Shown here: positions 36,302 to 48,100 of the stretch, piece after piece
Position numbering within the stretch: position 1 is the first letter of the stretch
Layout: every line of letters starts with the position of its first letter
The notes under the pieces: generated by a model
The model's input: only the letters and a program-made list of their open reading frames with translations
Told to the model about the DNA's origin: nothing
The model's database searches: none
Program-made: the position numbers and the translations under genes
Source: Fusarium oxysporum f. sp. lycopersici 4287
Taxonomy: Eukaryota > Ascomycota > Sordariomycetes > Hypocreales > Nectriaceae
DNA length: 64,000 bases
Direction of reading: 5' to 3'
Assembly (NCBI RefSeq): GCF_000149955.1
Contig: NC_030990.1
Coordinates: forward strand, 806,001 to 870,000

Positions 36302-38122
36302 TCAACTTTGCTTTTGCGGATCGATACTATGCTCCCGACTTGAGCCTGCAATGGCCTTATTCTGTTGCTCTGTATCCTCATGGATCATGACATTGGTCGC
36401 TGAACGGGCTGCATCAATGTCATCTTCCAGCTCCTCAGGAAGCGTGAGGTTGAGGATCACACAGATGATGGCAGCAACTGCAAAACCAGTCTCCATGACA
36501 AGAACAATAGCGTCGAGGAAACCCTGAAGAGAGCGGTTGTCCCCCTTGTATGTGAAGATCTTATCAAAGTAGTTGGGTAGAAGCGTTGCGCCATATCCCA
36601 GAGCCAGACCAGCAGTGAGAATGAAGCGGTTGCGCCGAGTGAAAGGGACGCCACGGACAATGATGGACATGCCCGATACAGCCACGGCACTGAAGAGGAA
36701 GGTTGTCATACCGCCAAGAACAGCTGATGGAATAGCAATGAGAGCTGCCGCAAACTTTGCAAAGATACCCATGATGACCAGGAACATGGCGCAGGCAAGA
36801 CCAGCTTTGCGGTTGGCGCATCTGGTGAGGACAATGACACCGTTGTTCTGAGCGAAGACAGACATAGGAGTCATCGTCATGAGAGCACCAATACAGCCAG
36901 CAATACCATCAGACAAGATGCCACCCTGGATACGAGATTCATAGGTCTTTCCGGTCACCTCGAGTTTGGAAACGTCGCATGTGGCCGTGACATCGCCTAT
37001 AGCCTCGGTGGCGCAGACGAGGTAAACAGCGATCAGGGGGAGCACGAGTGGCCCGTAAACTGATAGTGGGAACGTGTGTACCCAGGCAAACGAAGCAACG
37101 GGGGCAGAGTCGATTCCAGATCGATCGAAATAACCACAAGCAGCAGCAATAATGCAGCCGACTAGGAGTCCAATCACGACTGAGGTAGATTTCATAATGG
37201 GCGAGCCGAATCGCTCACATAGGATAATAGCGACAAAGACAGAGAAACCCAAGCCCAGGAATTCTGCAGATCCCCAGGGAAGAGGATGAGGTGCGTTGAT
37301 GTTGGGGCAAAGAGCAAACAAGCCGTCAGTGGCAGTCATGCATCCTCCACTGCCACCCATCCAGTTGGAGAAACCCGACTTGATGAGCTTGATACCGATG
37401 AGCATAACGGTAGGGCCAGTGACAATTGGTGGCAGGACCTTCAGCAAGAACTTTGCGGGGATAAAAGAGACGAGGATGTTGATCAAAGCACACACAGCGG
37501 AGGTACCGAGAATGGCTCCATAACCCTGAGGGCAAGGCAAGGGGTTTCCATCAGAATCCGAAGGACAGAAACCATTGGCGTACATCTGAGCGAGACTTCC
37601 TTGAGCGACAGGTATAACGCTGAATGAGACTCCAACCACAGACAGAACTCCAGTACCGAGATAGTATCTCAACAATAGTTAGCCCAAACCCTTGCCGAGA
37701 CCAAGGAAAACTTACTGTGTACCAAAAATCCTGAATCGAGTGATTTGGACTGCAGAGAAGATGCCAGAAACGATGAGAGCGGTTGAGACGAGGTATTGTT
37801 GTTGCTCAGGTAGCAAATTGGCGCTGCTGCTGATGATTATCGGTGGTGTAATTACACCTGCTAACATGGCCAATGCATGTTGAAAGCCGAGCAGCAAGCC
37901 CAAAAGAACTGGCATCTTGTCATTGAGACCAAAGAAGGGACTTGGGTTGACGCTCTTCTTCATGAAAGGCAGGTTTGGTCGAAATAGAAAGGCATAGTCG
38001 TAATCACCAATCAGGCCGTGCCTGGTAGTGAATGCCTTTTTGAGGCCATTGCAACGCTGAGCAATTGTTTTCGGTTGCGCATGCTCGGGCGCAATGGACT
38101 GTGGCCCTTGATCTTCATCCAT
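36302..38122 (-). CDS. uapA: Uric acid/xanthine permease, NAT (NCS2) family
   Basis: Exons (minus) 38122-37716 and 37667-36302, with a 48-nt intron that has GCTAAC, give 590 aa. This proton-coupled permease takes up urate and xanthine at the plasma membrane. The NAT signature is complete: FAQNNGVIVLTRCANRKAG, with Gln409 and Asn410 at the positions equivalent to the substrate-binding Gln408/Asn409 of A. nidulans UapA. The helix-8 Glu is at about 357 (CATEAIGDVTATC), against Glu356 in UapA. About 14 hydrophobic segments are present. The length is close to UapA (574 aa). UapA and UapC paralogues are not separated here. Upstream GATA motifs fit nitrogen control by AreA-type factors. Confidence 0.92.
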
Positions 38123-38267
38123 TGTTTAAGGTGTTAGATGGAGTTGTGTGAAGAAACTGGAAACAGGCTGACGCTGGAATGGCTTGGTGTCGATGGCGTT
38201 GATCATCGAGTGGTCCAAGCGAAAGAGGGTATCTTGGCGTCGATCAACTCAACGGACACAGGCTTTG

Positions 38268-38290
38268 GTTGTCAACGTTGTCAACGTTGG
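38268..38290. repeat. Tandem 9-bp palindrome GTTGTCAAC, 2.5 copies
   Basis: GTTGTCAAC is repeated head to tail and is itself an imperfect inverted repeat (GTTG-N-CAAC). It lies about 150 bp upstream of the permease ATG, where a dimeric transcription factor could bind. No known fungal factor is assigned. Confidence 0.5.
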
Positions 38291-38467
38291 ATGAATATAA
38301 GTGACAAGAGCTTTAAATGGCTCCAGTACTGAAAGTTGATATGGGCAATATGGAGGTTTATACTTCTAATGCCTCTCCATATAACAGAAGCGATTGGCGA
38401 GCACACGAGGCCGTTTTCGGGAGTGACTAGAGTTATTCTTTAGGCTTAGTGACCCAAGACTTGTAAC

Positions 38468-38753
38468 TGATAACTCGTGGATCCAGAGATAGCTTATCAG
38501 CACTCCTTGTTCCCCAGATGCTTGACAAATGGCTAGAGATGGGGCAGCGGGTGGGTGTCTGCGGGTCCGAGTCCAAGAGCCCCAAGCGAGGTGAGATGAG
38601 ATGCAGATCAAAAGACAAGGTCAGCTAAGAAAACATGCGATGCTAATCTGAAGCCTGATATTGGTGACATGATGGCGCACAATCGATCCTTTAAATATGC
38701 AACCCCAGATTCCACGATGGGGAGCTGGCATGAATAGAGTTGGATTGTTATCA
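38468..38753. promoter_or_regulatory. GATA-factor sites upstream of the purine permease
   Basis: HGATAR-type sites are seen at 38468-38473 (TGATAA), 38493-38498 (CTTATC, reverse) and 38748-38753 (TTATCA, reverse), 350-630 bp upstream of the permease start. In A. nidulans, AreA acts through such sites on purine transporter genes. Occupancy here is inferred, and the short motif also occurs by chance. Confidence 0.4.
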
Positions 38754-41049
38754 GGCCGGCCGGTCGGGGAACCGGTATTGGAGGTGCACCTCGGGACGTG
38801 GGGGACGAACAGAGGAGTACGGCCTGTCGCAACCATTGGGCTGGGTTCGAATCGAGGAGGGATGAGATAGCGCATCGGCGCATCGTCTGGGGTTGTCACC
38901 CATCGCCACGGAATAAGTGACTTCGGCTGTCTATCATGGCCAGGATTGTGATGATAAACTTAGCATGAGCTGAGACAGCACCAGCTGAACTTTGCTGGAT
39001 ATCGTGCTGAGCTTCAAACTACGGGCTGATAGGTAATCAGTTTGCGAAATCGGATGACTCTGTGAAGGAGATGGCACCAATTTGGAGTGACCGTCGAAAT
39101 TCAACCATCCAACTCGTTCCAGTTTATCTCCAGGGTGCATGCATTGTACGCCACAGTTTGCTAGCAGATATGCGTGCTGCAGTTGTGCTCGGTCATGAGC
39201 CGTCGGCCAACCACAAGCTTATCAGATAAGATAGAAATGCGAGTAAAATCGGCTGTCGGCTGCGTCCGGTGGTGATAGCAAAGGGCTTGTGATTCTTGGG
39301 AGAACGGAGGCGGGCGACTGCGCAATAAATTCCATCTCGAAGATGTAGATGATTGAACAGAGCTGAAAGAAGGGCGATCGATCGGTCGGAGATGTTATCA
39401 CAACAGCGAGGCTAGGCCAAGCGGCGGCGACAAAGTCATAGAATTGTGTAAAGGCCGCCGGCGCTCCAGATAGATCTTGGTAATTGATGCGACAATGATT
39501 GAAGATGATGAAGAAGAAGAAAAAGGCTGGTGCTGTAAGACCAGCCAGAGGAAATATCAGGCAAGGGCTCAGAGGGGCAGGCTGGCAGGTTGGCTTGAGC
39601 TAAAGGCGGGAGGCACCGGAGACTGCCGCTATGTGCCTGCCTCTCCGCATTCATGGAGTTTTTGTTACTTAAGAAAGTGCTTTGGTCTCCATCCTTGAGC
39701 ATGAGCCTCATCTCTAATCTCTGATGTAAGTGTCAGTTCTTTTTGTGTAGAATGACTTTTGACACTATCTTGTTCTATAGCTCTAATTGCAACATGAAAG
39801 GAGGCCTGATGTGCTCCCTACCTGTAACCCATCTCTTCTCTTCTTTCCCCTTCATATGTCAGAGGCCTCCAGATATAACAGTAATGTAACGGTCAGTTGC
39901 CGAAACCACAAACAGTTTGAGGTACTCTTCGTTCTAACCATCACAATACCATGGTATAACAGATGTCACGGTCGGTTTACAACTCAGCTTGCGTCACTGC
40001 AGCATTATCCGAAAATAGCTCGGAAACGCAGCGACTTCCCAGACTCAAATTTGGATCAATTCAGCATGGTGTATTCCTTAATTTAGAAGAATGTTCCAAG
40101 AAGAGCTTCTGCCGTCTTCTTGTAACGGGAGCTGCTATAGCGCTCACTGTGCATCCATCGAAGCCACCAGAGCCTTAAAAGAACAACCAATCATATCGTC
40201 ATTCAATGCCAACACTGTGGTAATATGGGTTTTATGACACAAAGGGATGCGCTTCTTGATTTTGCCCATCCTTTCTCTTCCTTCCATGTCCGCAGCCAAC
40301 CACGATCTTCCGTATCACTTCTCATTGGCGGACTTGCTCCGTCACCACGAGACTTTGTCTCCGATCCTTACTCCACTTAACGGAGCTATCCCCCGGCCGG
40401 GACGGATAAACTGCCTCCTGTGTGTTTCTTGGGGTCAACAGCATCCCCCTCCGTTACACATTTGACGTCTTCATGACAGAAACAATACACCTTTTGCCCC
40501 CTTTTACATCAGTTTTTCAGGGTCTCACGCAGAGACTGGCACCAAACAGACAAGGCGTTGCCACTTGACCATCCCCATCTTCGGCTCTAGACCATCGGTT
40601 GGACCCTTTCTTTGATGTATTAATAAAAACAAAGAGACCAAATTTCCCCTTCTCTACGCCTAAGCTCCTAGTCCCCTAGTCAAAAGGCAGAGGTGGCGTC
40701 TTTTTCTGTGGCGAAAAACCACAACAAACGGCCACTCTCCTCTCACAGGCAGAAACAGGTGCTGCTAACAGATTTTCGCTCAAACGTCAGGTCTCGTCTC
40801 GTCCCAGGTCACGCCTATTCTATCTGCCCATAATAATGTGCCCTAGCTCATCTTGTGCTATGTCTCTAACTTGTGAATCTCTGAACTTTCATCAAATCTC
40901 GATCGATTCCTTCTTTTCCAGTTTTCGTCTTCAATCCATTATTGTTGTCATTTTGGGCACTTGATTGATGTCGCGCAGGTTGGACTTCGGTATACCTCAA
41001 CAACCGCTACTGCTGCTGGATACCTCCGGACAGCCGGCATCGGCCCTTC

Positions 41050-41823
41050 ATGCACCACTCCACCAACGGCATTCATCGTTTGTCACCACGAAAGGTTACT
41101 GATCCTGATCTCATTGCTATCCGTGACAAGCTTGTTGACGCTCTCGCCCTCAAGGCGTCCGCTCTTGTGACGCCGCCAGCCACCAACTTGTCTCCTCCGT
41201 CTTCGCACGCTGGTCCGCCCGGCACGGCCCAGCGACCTTCCTCTCGATCTCGACATCGCCGACCAAAACGTCCTTCTTCATCACCTCGTCTAGTCGTCGG
41301 CCCTGACGCAATTCATCGTCTACCATCTGAGCTGGCTCGGTTGCACTTGTCTTCACCGCTCATTGTGTCGAGCCCTTCAAGATCAAATATCGCTCGCAAA
41401 ATTCAAGCCATTATTCCTAATCTCGACAGCCAAATTCTCTGTTCATCTAATACCACCGTGCCAGCCCGGGCATCTGGACGAGATTGCGTTGTCAGCGTCG
41501 GGGGAGGTTCTGCTGTTACTTTGGCCCGAGCTGTTGGCTTACGGAAAGGAATCCCTCACATTTGCATCCCTACGACATATAGTGGAAGTGAACTACACCC
41601 AGGCGGAGGACCTAGCGACTCTTCTTCCGAAGAAAAAGGCAGCGGCCACGACACCAGGATACTTCCCACCGTTATAATTTACGACGACAACCTCACCATG
41701 AGCTCTCCAACTCGATTTTCAGCGCCCAGCGATGAGAAAGTCATGGAGGACTTTGCTCGAGCCGACACGCTGCCCAAATCAGAAGATGCCTGCTGGGGCT
41801 ATCTTCACATTCCAGGCGTTTAA
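41050..41823 (+). CDS. Truncated iron-dependent alcohol dehydrogenase-like protein
   Basis: A 257-aa frame. Residues from about 80 match the N-terminal, NAD-binding half of the Fe-ADH/maleylacetate reductase family: RLVVGPDAIHRLPSELARL, then the glycine motif VVSVGGGSAVTLARAVGLR, then IPHICIPTTYSGSEL and ILPTVIIYDDNLT. The family normally continues for another 150-200 residues that carry the metal-binding His cluster; here the frame ends soon after (WGYLHIPGV). About 15 residues between the strand after LDSQ and the GGGS motif also seem missing. The N-terminal 80 residues are Pro/Ser-rich and unlike the family. An alternative start at 40968 (MSRRLDFGIPQQPLLLLD) is in the frame one base earlier and would need a +1 shift near 41095. 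It is probably not a working dehydrogenase; a remnant or a repurposed protein is possible. Confidence 0.55.
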   Translation: MHHSTNGIHRLSPRKVTDPDLIAIRDKLVDALALKASALVTPPATNLSPPSSHAGPPGTAQRPSSRSRHRRPKRPSSSPRLVVGPDAIHRLPSELARLHLSSPLIVSSPSRSNIARKIQAIIPNLDSQILCSSNTTVPARASGRDCVVSVGGGSAVTLARAVGLRKGIPHICIPTTYSGSELHPGGGPSDSSSEEKGSGHDTRILPTVIIYDDNLTMSSPTRFSAPSDEKVMEDFARADTLPKSEDACWGYLHIPGV

Positions 41824-42737
41824 CACCTTCTGGTCTTGTCCACCCGGACATCTTTTTTTATAATCTCATTTTAAAATCACCTGTCTTGTACCTGCGAGGG
41901 GCCCTTCAGCCTCCTATTCTCATACCAGGATCCCCACCTTCACACTGATTTCTCGGATATGGGATCGTAATGATTTTTGCGATATTCGCACAACGCACAC
42001 CACCCACCCCGCGTCACCCTTCACGCGGTTGAGGAATCATGGAGAAAGGAGCATGACCCCCGGTCTGTGGAGTTTTCTAGTACTATGCATTGCATCACCG
42101 GGATATCGCGCGCTTCTCTGCAAGACATAGACCACCCGCTTGGTCTTCCATAATTCTCTGATAGAGTATTTCTGGGGACGATGCCGCTTCAAGTCCTTTC
42201 TCTAGTCACCGGTTCAGATGCAATCCTTGGCGCCATGTGTAATGGCAAGGTATCTGCTTCTGCCCCCTTTCCGGGATAGAATAAGTGCACTTGTACTTTC
42301 CGAAGCTACTGGGCTTTGAGAAGACTCGTCAAAAGAGACTACTGGGTCTCGAGTCAAAACATGAGGCTACTGGGCCTCAAAGAACTATCACCGTAGGTCG
42401 TGTAGCATCGACCGAGGGATACTTCTCTCCCCGACTCAGCACGAATGGGTTTTTGGTTATTTCACTATGTACGTGATCGTGCTTCGTTTCGGAAGACTAC
42501 CAACTGCACATGAGTCGTTGGATGTCCACCTTCTAGGGTGGGCTTCTTCACAAATTAGATAGCCAGATATTGAAAAATTGAAAGGTTGTCAACATTAATC
42601 TTTATTTCTTATACTTGTAATGAATTGTATCTACGCCCATAATCTGAGCTCTGGCCGTTCTGACCATCTGATCGCACTACCTCCGTCATGTCTACCCTGG
42701 GTATCGTAACAGCATTTGTATCACCGAAAAACTCCAC
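41824..42737. other. Convergent intergenic region
   Basis: No gene recognised. Contains the small degenerate repeat at 42306-42382. Confidence 0.5.
42306..42382 (+). repeat. Three imperfect copies of a CTACTGGG unit
   Basis: CTACTGGGCTTTGAG (42306), CTACTGGGTCTCGAG (42339) and CTACTGGGCCTCAAAG (42367) are spaced 33 and 28 bp apart, and the spacers share short pieces. A degenerate tandem repeat of unknown role. Confidence 0.55.
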
Positions 42738-44094
42738 TCAATCCAAGCCCTCAAACCCCATAATGCCGTGGGCTCCCATGGGCCCAAGTTTGCTCTGCTG
42801 GGCCTCCTTGCGTCGCTTGGCCCTGCGCTTCATCTCCGCAATTTGGTCTTCCTCACTATCGTCGTCGCTGTCGCTATCAGCAGCTCGCTTGCCGTTGCCA
42901 TTCTCTCCAGCATCACTACCATCGCTATCGTCGTCATCTTCGTCCTCTTCCTCATCATCGTCGTTGCCTCCTTGAAGAGCAGATAGTTCTTCCCAAAGCT
43001 TCACGGTCCTTCCGCCGGCACTGATGAGGCGGTTCTCGCAATCGAAACCCAGCGACACAACGCTCTCCATATGATCGTGACGCAAATTGGCCGAAATATC
43101 CACCTCCCTAAGAACAAGGTCGACCACACGCAAGCTGCCATCACCTACACCGCAGACGACCTTCTTGCCGAGTCCCAACTCTTGCGGGACCAAGACCATG
43201 GCATCGATACTTTCACCGCCACCCTTCTTATCGCCGTCCACGATGATTCGTTCCTGCTGATCGTCCCAGGCCCCCTTGTCCCACATGGTCAATACACCCG
43301 AGCCGGATCCTACCGCCAAAACGCCGTTGTTGCGATGTCCTTTAGGGCCCATGCCTGGAACGAAGCAAGAAGATAGCAGCTCATCCTCCTGGTCGTCGCT
43401 GCGCACAAGCACTCCTCTCCTAACATCGGTCACGGCGAGCGTGGTACCGCCAGTGCTGACCCATTGCTTCGGGAAACCGCTGGTGCTGGCGCTAGTGGGC
43501 GGCAGAGGTGTTATAGAAGAAACGTAGTCGGCATGAGGGAAGTGAGTCTGGACGGGCTTCTGTCCCAGTTTGCCGTCTTTTAGGTCAATGATGTGGAGGG
43601 CACCTGAGTCGGTCGCAAGAAGCAGGCTCTGAGGGTTCAGGACGTGGAGGAGGGTCGGCGCATCGGGAACCGTAGTTGCAGAAGGAATCACGAATTTGGA
43701 AATGACTTGACCGGTTTTGGGGTCAAAGTGCTTTACCAGCGGAATCGGTTCCAGCTGAATAGACAGCTTTAAAAGGTTAGCTTGGCGAACAGTGAACAGT
43801 CACAGCGAAGCTCGTGGAAAGCTTACCTGAACCATCGTGCGAGTAGACCAAGGATCTACAGCTTCCCTTGTGTCTTCGAGTGCGCCAGACGGATTCGATC
43901 ATACTCTTTCCGTCGCTCAGCACGCTCGTGTCTCCATCGGCATCGGCATTGTCGTCGGAAGAAGAGCTGGATGGCAATCGAAAGGTCTCAACATGGCCAC
44001 TCGATAAACCGACGATCAGAAGAGGCTCCGTGGGGTGGAGGGCTGTTGCGAATACGTCTGCCGACAGAGGCAGGGTACATGTATTCTCAAACAT
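42738..44094 (-). CDS. JIP5: WD-repeat ribosome biogenesis protein Jip5 (frame broken)
   Basis: Exon 1 is 44094-43827 and exon 2 is 43766-42738, with a 60-nt intron carrying GCTAAC. Jip5 (WDR55 family) is a nucleolar WD40 protein needed for 60S ribosome formation. The N-terminus fits the family ([20 protein letters not shown], then [14 protein letters not shown]). Blades follow with [48 protein letters not shown] and [13 protein letters not shown]. The end is acidic then basic ([25 protein letters not shown]). The spliced frame enters exon 2 as AVYSAGTDS and then hits a stop at about 43725. The family-like continuation [16 protein letters not shown] lies one base on (+1), with the best-fitting extra base near 43740. 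It is either a sequencing/assembly indel or a recent null allele. Confidence 0.85.
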
Positions 44095-45100
44095 GTTGAA
44101 ATCGATGCTTAACAGTTAATCAAAAAACGGTAAGGTATAGCATTGCTTGAAAAGGATGAAGAAAAAAAAAGAAGCTCGAGCCAATGGAAGTCACTGTGTT
44201 ATCGGTGTGATAATACTAGTTCACACTGTCTTAGGGTCAAGTTCAACAGGAACACCATGTTCTGAGGTAGGTATTATAGCGTAAGATTTTTAATTCTTTT
44301 CATAATACTCATGATATCTTTTAATATTCATTCTATCTCTCAGTGTTTCTTCTGAGCCCTTACAAACTCATATGATGTTGAGTATTTCCACTCACTGTTG
44401 ACCAGTTGTAATAAATGGGCCCATTGAATTCTAGACTGAGGTGCGAAGCTCCAAAATCCAGACACCCACCCACCCTAAAAGCTTATGCAAAACATCTTGT
44501 TTTCCCACCTGTCGATGCATTTTTGAACATGGGAAACTGCTATCAATTGGAGACCGTATCATAACTTCGTCATTGATATCTTGACCTTGCTTTTTCTTTC
44601 CAAGCGTGTGCTATCAATGCAAGCAGCGTAGATTTATTTCCCTTTATGCTTAATAATTTTAGAAGTTAAGAGCGCCTGATGACCTCGAGCTTATGCGTGC
44701 CTGACTCAGTCATATATGCCCATAAAATCTTATCCATGAGCGGCCGGAGGTTTCATGGCAAATCGATCGATCTTCTGTCGCTAATGGGACTCCGGCGGTA
44801 GATCTCCACGGGTAAGCACCCGGGTGGTTCCACTGTACGTTGGTTTTAGGGCCGTTGGAGGGCAAAGCGGGGTGGCGATAGGTCAAGATTCGAGTGGAAG
44901 GACAGCTAGAATCCAGACCTAGACAAGTCGGAGTGCGATGGAGGGATCCTTAAGTAATCTTGCCAATATCTAGCTAAATTCTCAAGGGCAGGCTATTTTA
45001 AACCAGTCTTGTTAAACCACACAACCCCCAACTTCGTCCGACGATCTGTTCCCCCTACCGAGGCTGCTTGGATGGGCTAAGCACGTTACAGCTGTCGATC
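44095..45100. other. Divergent intergenic region
   Basis: About 1 kb between JIP5 and the histidine kinase, AT-rich near 44280-44340. No gene recognised. Confidence 0.5.
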
Positions 45101-48100
45101 ATGGCTGGTAACAAGGTCTCCGAATCAACTCGCGAACGGGAGACATTCAAGTACGATCTTGCACCATTCCTCATCCTCACTCTCGTCGCATCTTCATCCT
45201 CTGCCATCAATTGAAGCTCGTCAAACGGACTCATCTAACAAATACCCAGATATGACTCGGTCCTTGTCGCCAACTCTGTTCGCAATGATGTCGCAAACCT
45301 TATTCCTTCGTCTTCATTGCGACCATGCTCGGATCCTGCCATGACAGCTCTGGCCCAGGTGGCTCTCTTGAGACTTGGCGCCTCCCGTGCCATGATCTCG
45401 CTATTTGACTGTCAACACCAGCATATTATTGCGGAAGCTACGCCTGCGCTTCGCATATCTGCTCACGCCAACCCTCCTAGTTCTGGTTCTGATAGCCTCT
45501 GGCTTTGTGGTACTGCAATACCTCGAAGTTATGGTATTTGTGATCGTGTATTGGTATCTCCCGAGTTTGGTGGACCACAGCAAGCATCGTTAGCTTCGGA
45601 GCTCCCGGTTACAGTGGTAAGCAACCTCGCTGAAAATGAAGAGTATCGCAATACCTGGTACTACGAGGCACGGCCAGAGCATCGGTTTTACGCAGGGGTA
45701 CCGATAAGAACCCGTCGAGGTATCAACATTGGCGTCTTCTGTATTCTTGACAACGAGCCACGGGAGACACTTGACGAAGCATCACTCCAAGTCATGCGAG
45801 ATGTTTCAGCATCTATCCTGGGACAAATGGAACTGACACGATCTGGAGATGGCCGGCGTCCTGGTGAGCGCATGGTTCGCGGTTTGGGAAGCTATGTGGA
45901 GGGGAAGACGACGATATCAGGATGGCAGAACAGTTCAACTCATGCCTTCAATACCGATGCTAGTACAGAGGAAGGCTCTCTCAACCAGACGCAACAGAAG
46001 ATCCAGAATCAGAGGGATAATGCCGTTGCTGCTGCCGACACGGAGAGCATATCCACGCCAGATACTTTTGTTCTTGAAAGCCCTAGTCAGAATAAGCCGA
46101 CAAGCCCATTCCATCCAACGGACAAGACTCCTCATTCAGTTCCGACTGGAGAGGAATCGCGATCGCAGCAGCTGAACCAAATCTTCTCTAAAGCGGCAAA
46201 CATACTACGCGAGTCGATTGAAGTTGAGGGGGTCCTGTTTTTGGATGCAGGTATTGGCTCTTTTGCTGGCAGAATCCGGTCCGGTTCTTTACGACGTAGT
46301 TCACGGACCCACGATCGCTCTTCCTCCTCATCCTCATCTTCGTCCTCTCCAGGTAAAGGTAATATTCAGTCTCGTCCCNNNNNNNNNNNNNNNNNNNNNN
46401 NNNNNNNNNNNNNNNNNNNNNNNNNNNNNNNNNNNNNNNNNNNNNNNNNNNNNNNNNNNNNNNNNNNNNNNNNNNNNNNNNNNNNNNNNNNNNNNNNNNN
46501 NNNNNNNNNNNNNNNNNNNNTCGGCTTCATAACGCGCCTTGCGCCTCTTCTTTTTCTTTTGCCTCACGTTCATTGGCTTTGGCAGCGTATTCGTCGAGAT
46601 CATAGGTCTTTCGAAAATCAGTATCGCCTGATGGCGCGCCACCATCTTAATCCAGATCGAGAATGTTGCCCATGTTCCCGGATTCCACTGGAACCTCATC
46701 AACACGCACTCTCTCGAACAACAAGGCCTCTATTTTAATACTAGGACCTGTTGGATGGAGTATTCGGATGGATCAAATGCCTTCAAGAAGGACAAAGGGG
46801 CGACAACCAAAAGTCGCGAAAGGTCAACGACCCGTATTCACGGAAAAATGAAGGCATGGCTATTCGCGATATCTTCCCGGGAGCACGCAGCGTTGCCTTT
46901 GTACCTCTATGGGATTCTCACAGAGATCGCTGGTTTTCCGGGTGTTTTGTCTATACAATGACACCAACCCGCATCTTTACGGTCCAGGGGGAACTGAGCT
47001 ACCTTACCGCTTTCAGCGCAGTCATCATGGCAGACGTTGCCATGATGGAGAGTTCCATAGTATCCTTGGCGACGACATCTTTACTCAGCTCCCTATCCCA
47101 TGAACTCCGGTCTCCACTTCACGGCATTGTTCTGTGTGCCGAGCTCTTGCGTGATACCGCATTAGATGTATTCCAGGGCGATGTATTGCGCTCCCTTGAG
47201 GTCTGTGGCCGTACACTTCTGGATACGATCAATCACTTGCTTGATTGGACACGCATCAACAACTTTGTCAAGGCACCCAGTGGACAGTCGCCGAACTCAG
47301 GTATTGCCTTCGTGAGAGGCGCACAGTCTAACCAGAGAAGTGGACCAACGGATGGGATGATGCATATCACTTCGAATCTGGATCTGGACATGCTGGTGGA
47401 AGAAGTCGTGGAGTGTATTCATGCGGGCCACACCTACCAACAACAATCACTCTCGCTTGTTCACGATGACAGGCCGAATGAAGAGCTCAATCGCGATCCT
47501 TTTACCCGCCTTGATGGTATGGACGTTGCGGATAGTATCAAGGCTGGAGAAAAGATCAGCAACGGAGCTGGTCCTGACGCAGTCTTTGTGATGTTGGACA
47601 TTGACCCAGCGGTAGACTGGGCGTTCCATGTTGAGTCAGGGGCGCTGAGGCGCATAATCATGAATCTTTGTGGCAATGCTCTCAAGTACACTACACGGGG
47701 TTATGTTAAAGTGTCTGCCTACCAGGACCCTCCTGGGCAAAGCCGGTTAAGGGATCGAGTCGTTCATATCGATATCACCGACACAGGAGCTGGCATCGGG
47801 CAAGACTATCTCAACCACCGTCTGTTCTCTCCGTTCGCTCAAGAGAATATTCATTCTTCGGGCGCTGGCCTTGGCCTGAGTCTTGTGAGGAAATTCGTCA
47901 GGGCCCTCGGAGGCTCTATACATGTTCAAAGCAAGGTGGGCACGGGAACCCGCATCGCGGTAAAACTACCACTAGAAGCTGTCAGTGTTGATTCGACGGA
48001 AACAATTTCCGACCGCGAGGAGTTTCAGTCCCAGGCCATTGAGTTGTCAGGTCTCCGCGTTTGTATCAACGGCTTCACACCTTTCGGCGGAGGTGGCTCA

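Larger units (their letters stand above)
38123..41049. other. Long divergent intergenic region
   Basis: About 2.9 kb without a credible gene. The left part probably holds the permease promoter, with GATA-type motifs and a 9-bp palindromic repeat listed separately. A 44-codon frame starting at 40968 may be the true beginning of the next gene (see that entry). Confidence 0.45.

Noticed and set aside
38268..38290. CRISPR-like or transposon terminal repeat
   Set aside because: Only 2.5 copies of 9 bp with no spacers and no transposase nearby; a regulatory or chance repeat is more likely.
38835..38860. T-loop-like GGGTTCGAATC
   Set aside because: The flanking bases do not pair as a T-stem and no anticodon arm or acceptor stem is found at the right distance on either strand.
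43723..43726. CTT-TGA-C in JIP5 as a bacterial release-factor-like +1 shift site
   Set aside because: The family-like segment LVKHFDP begins upstream of this stop in the +1 frame, so the shift must occur earlier and the match is coincidental.
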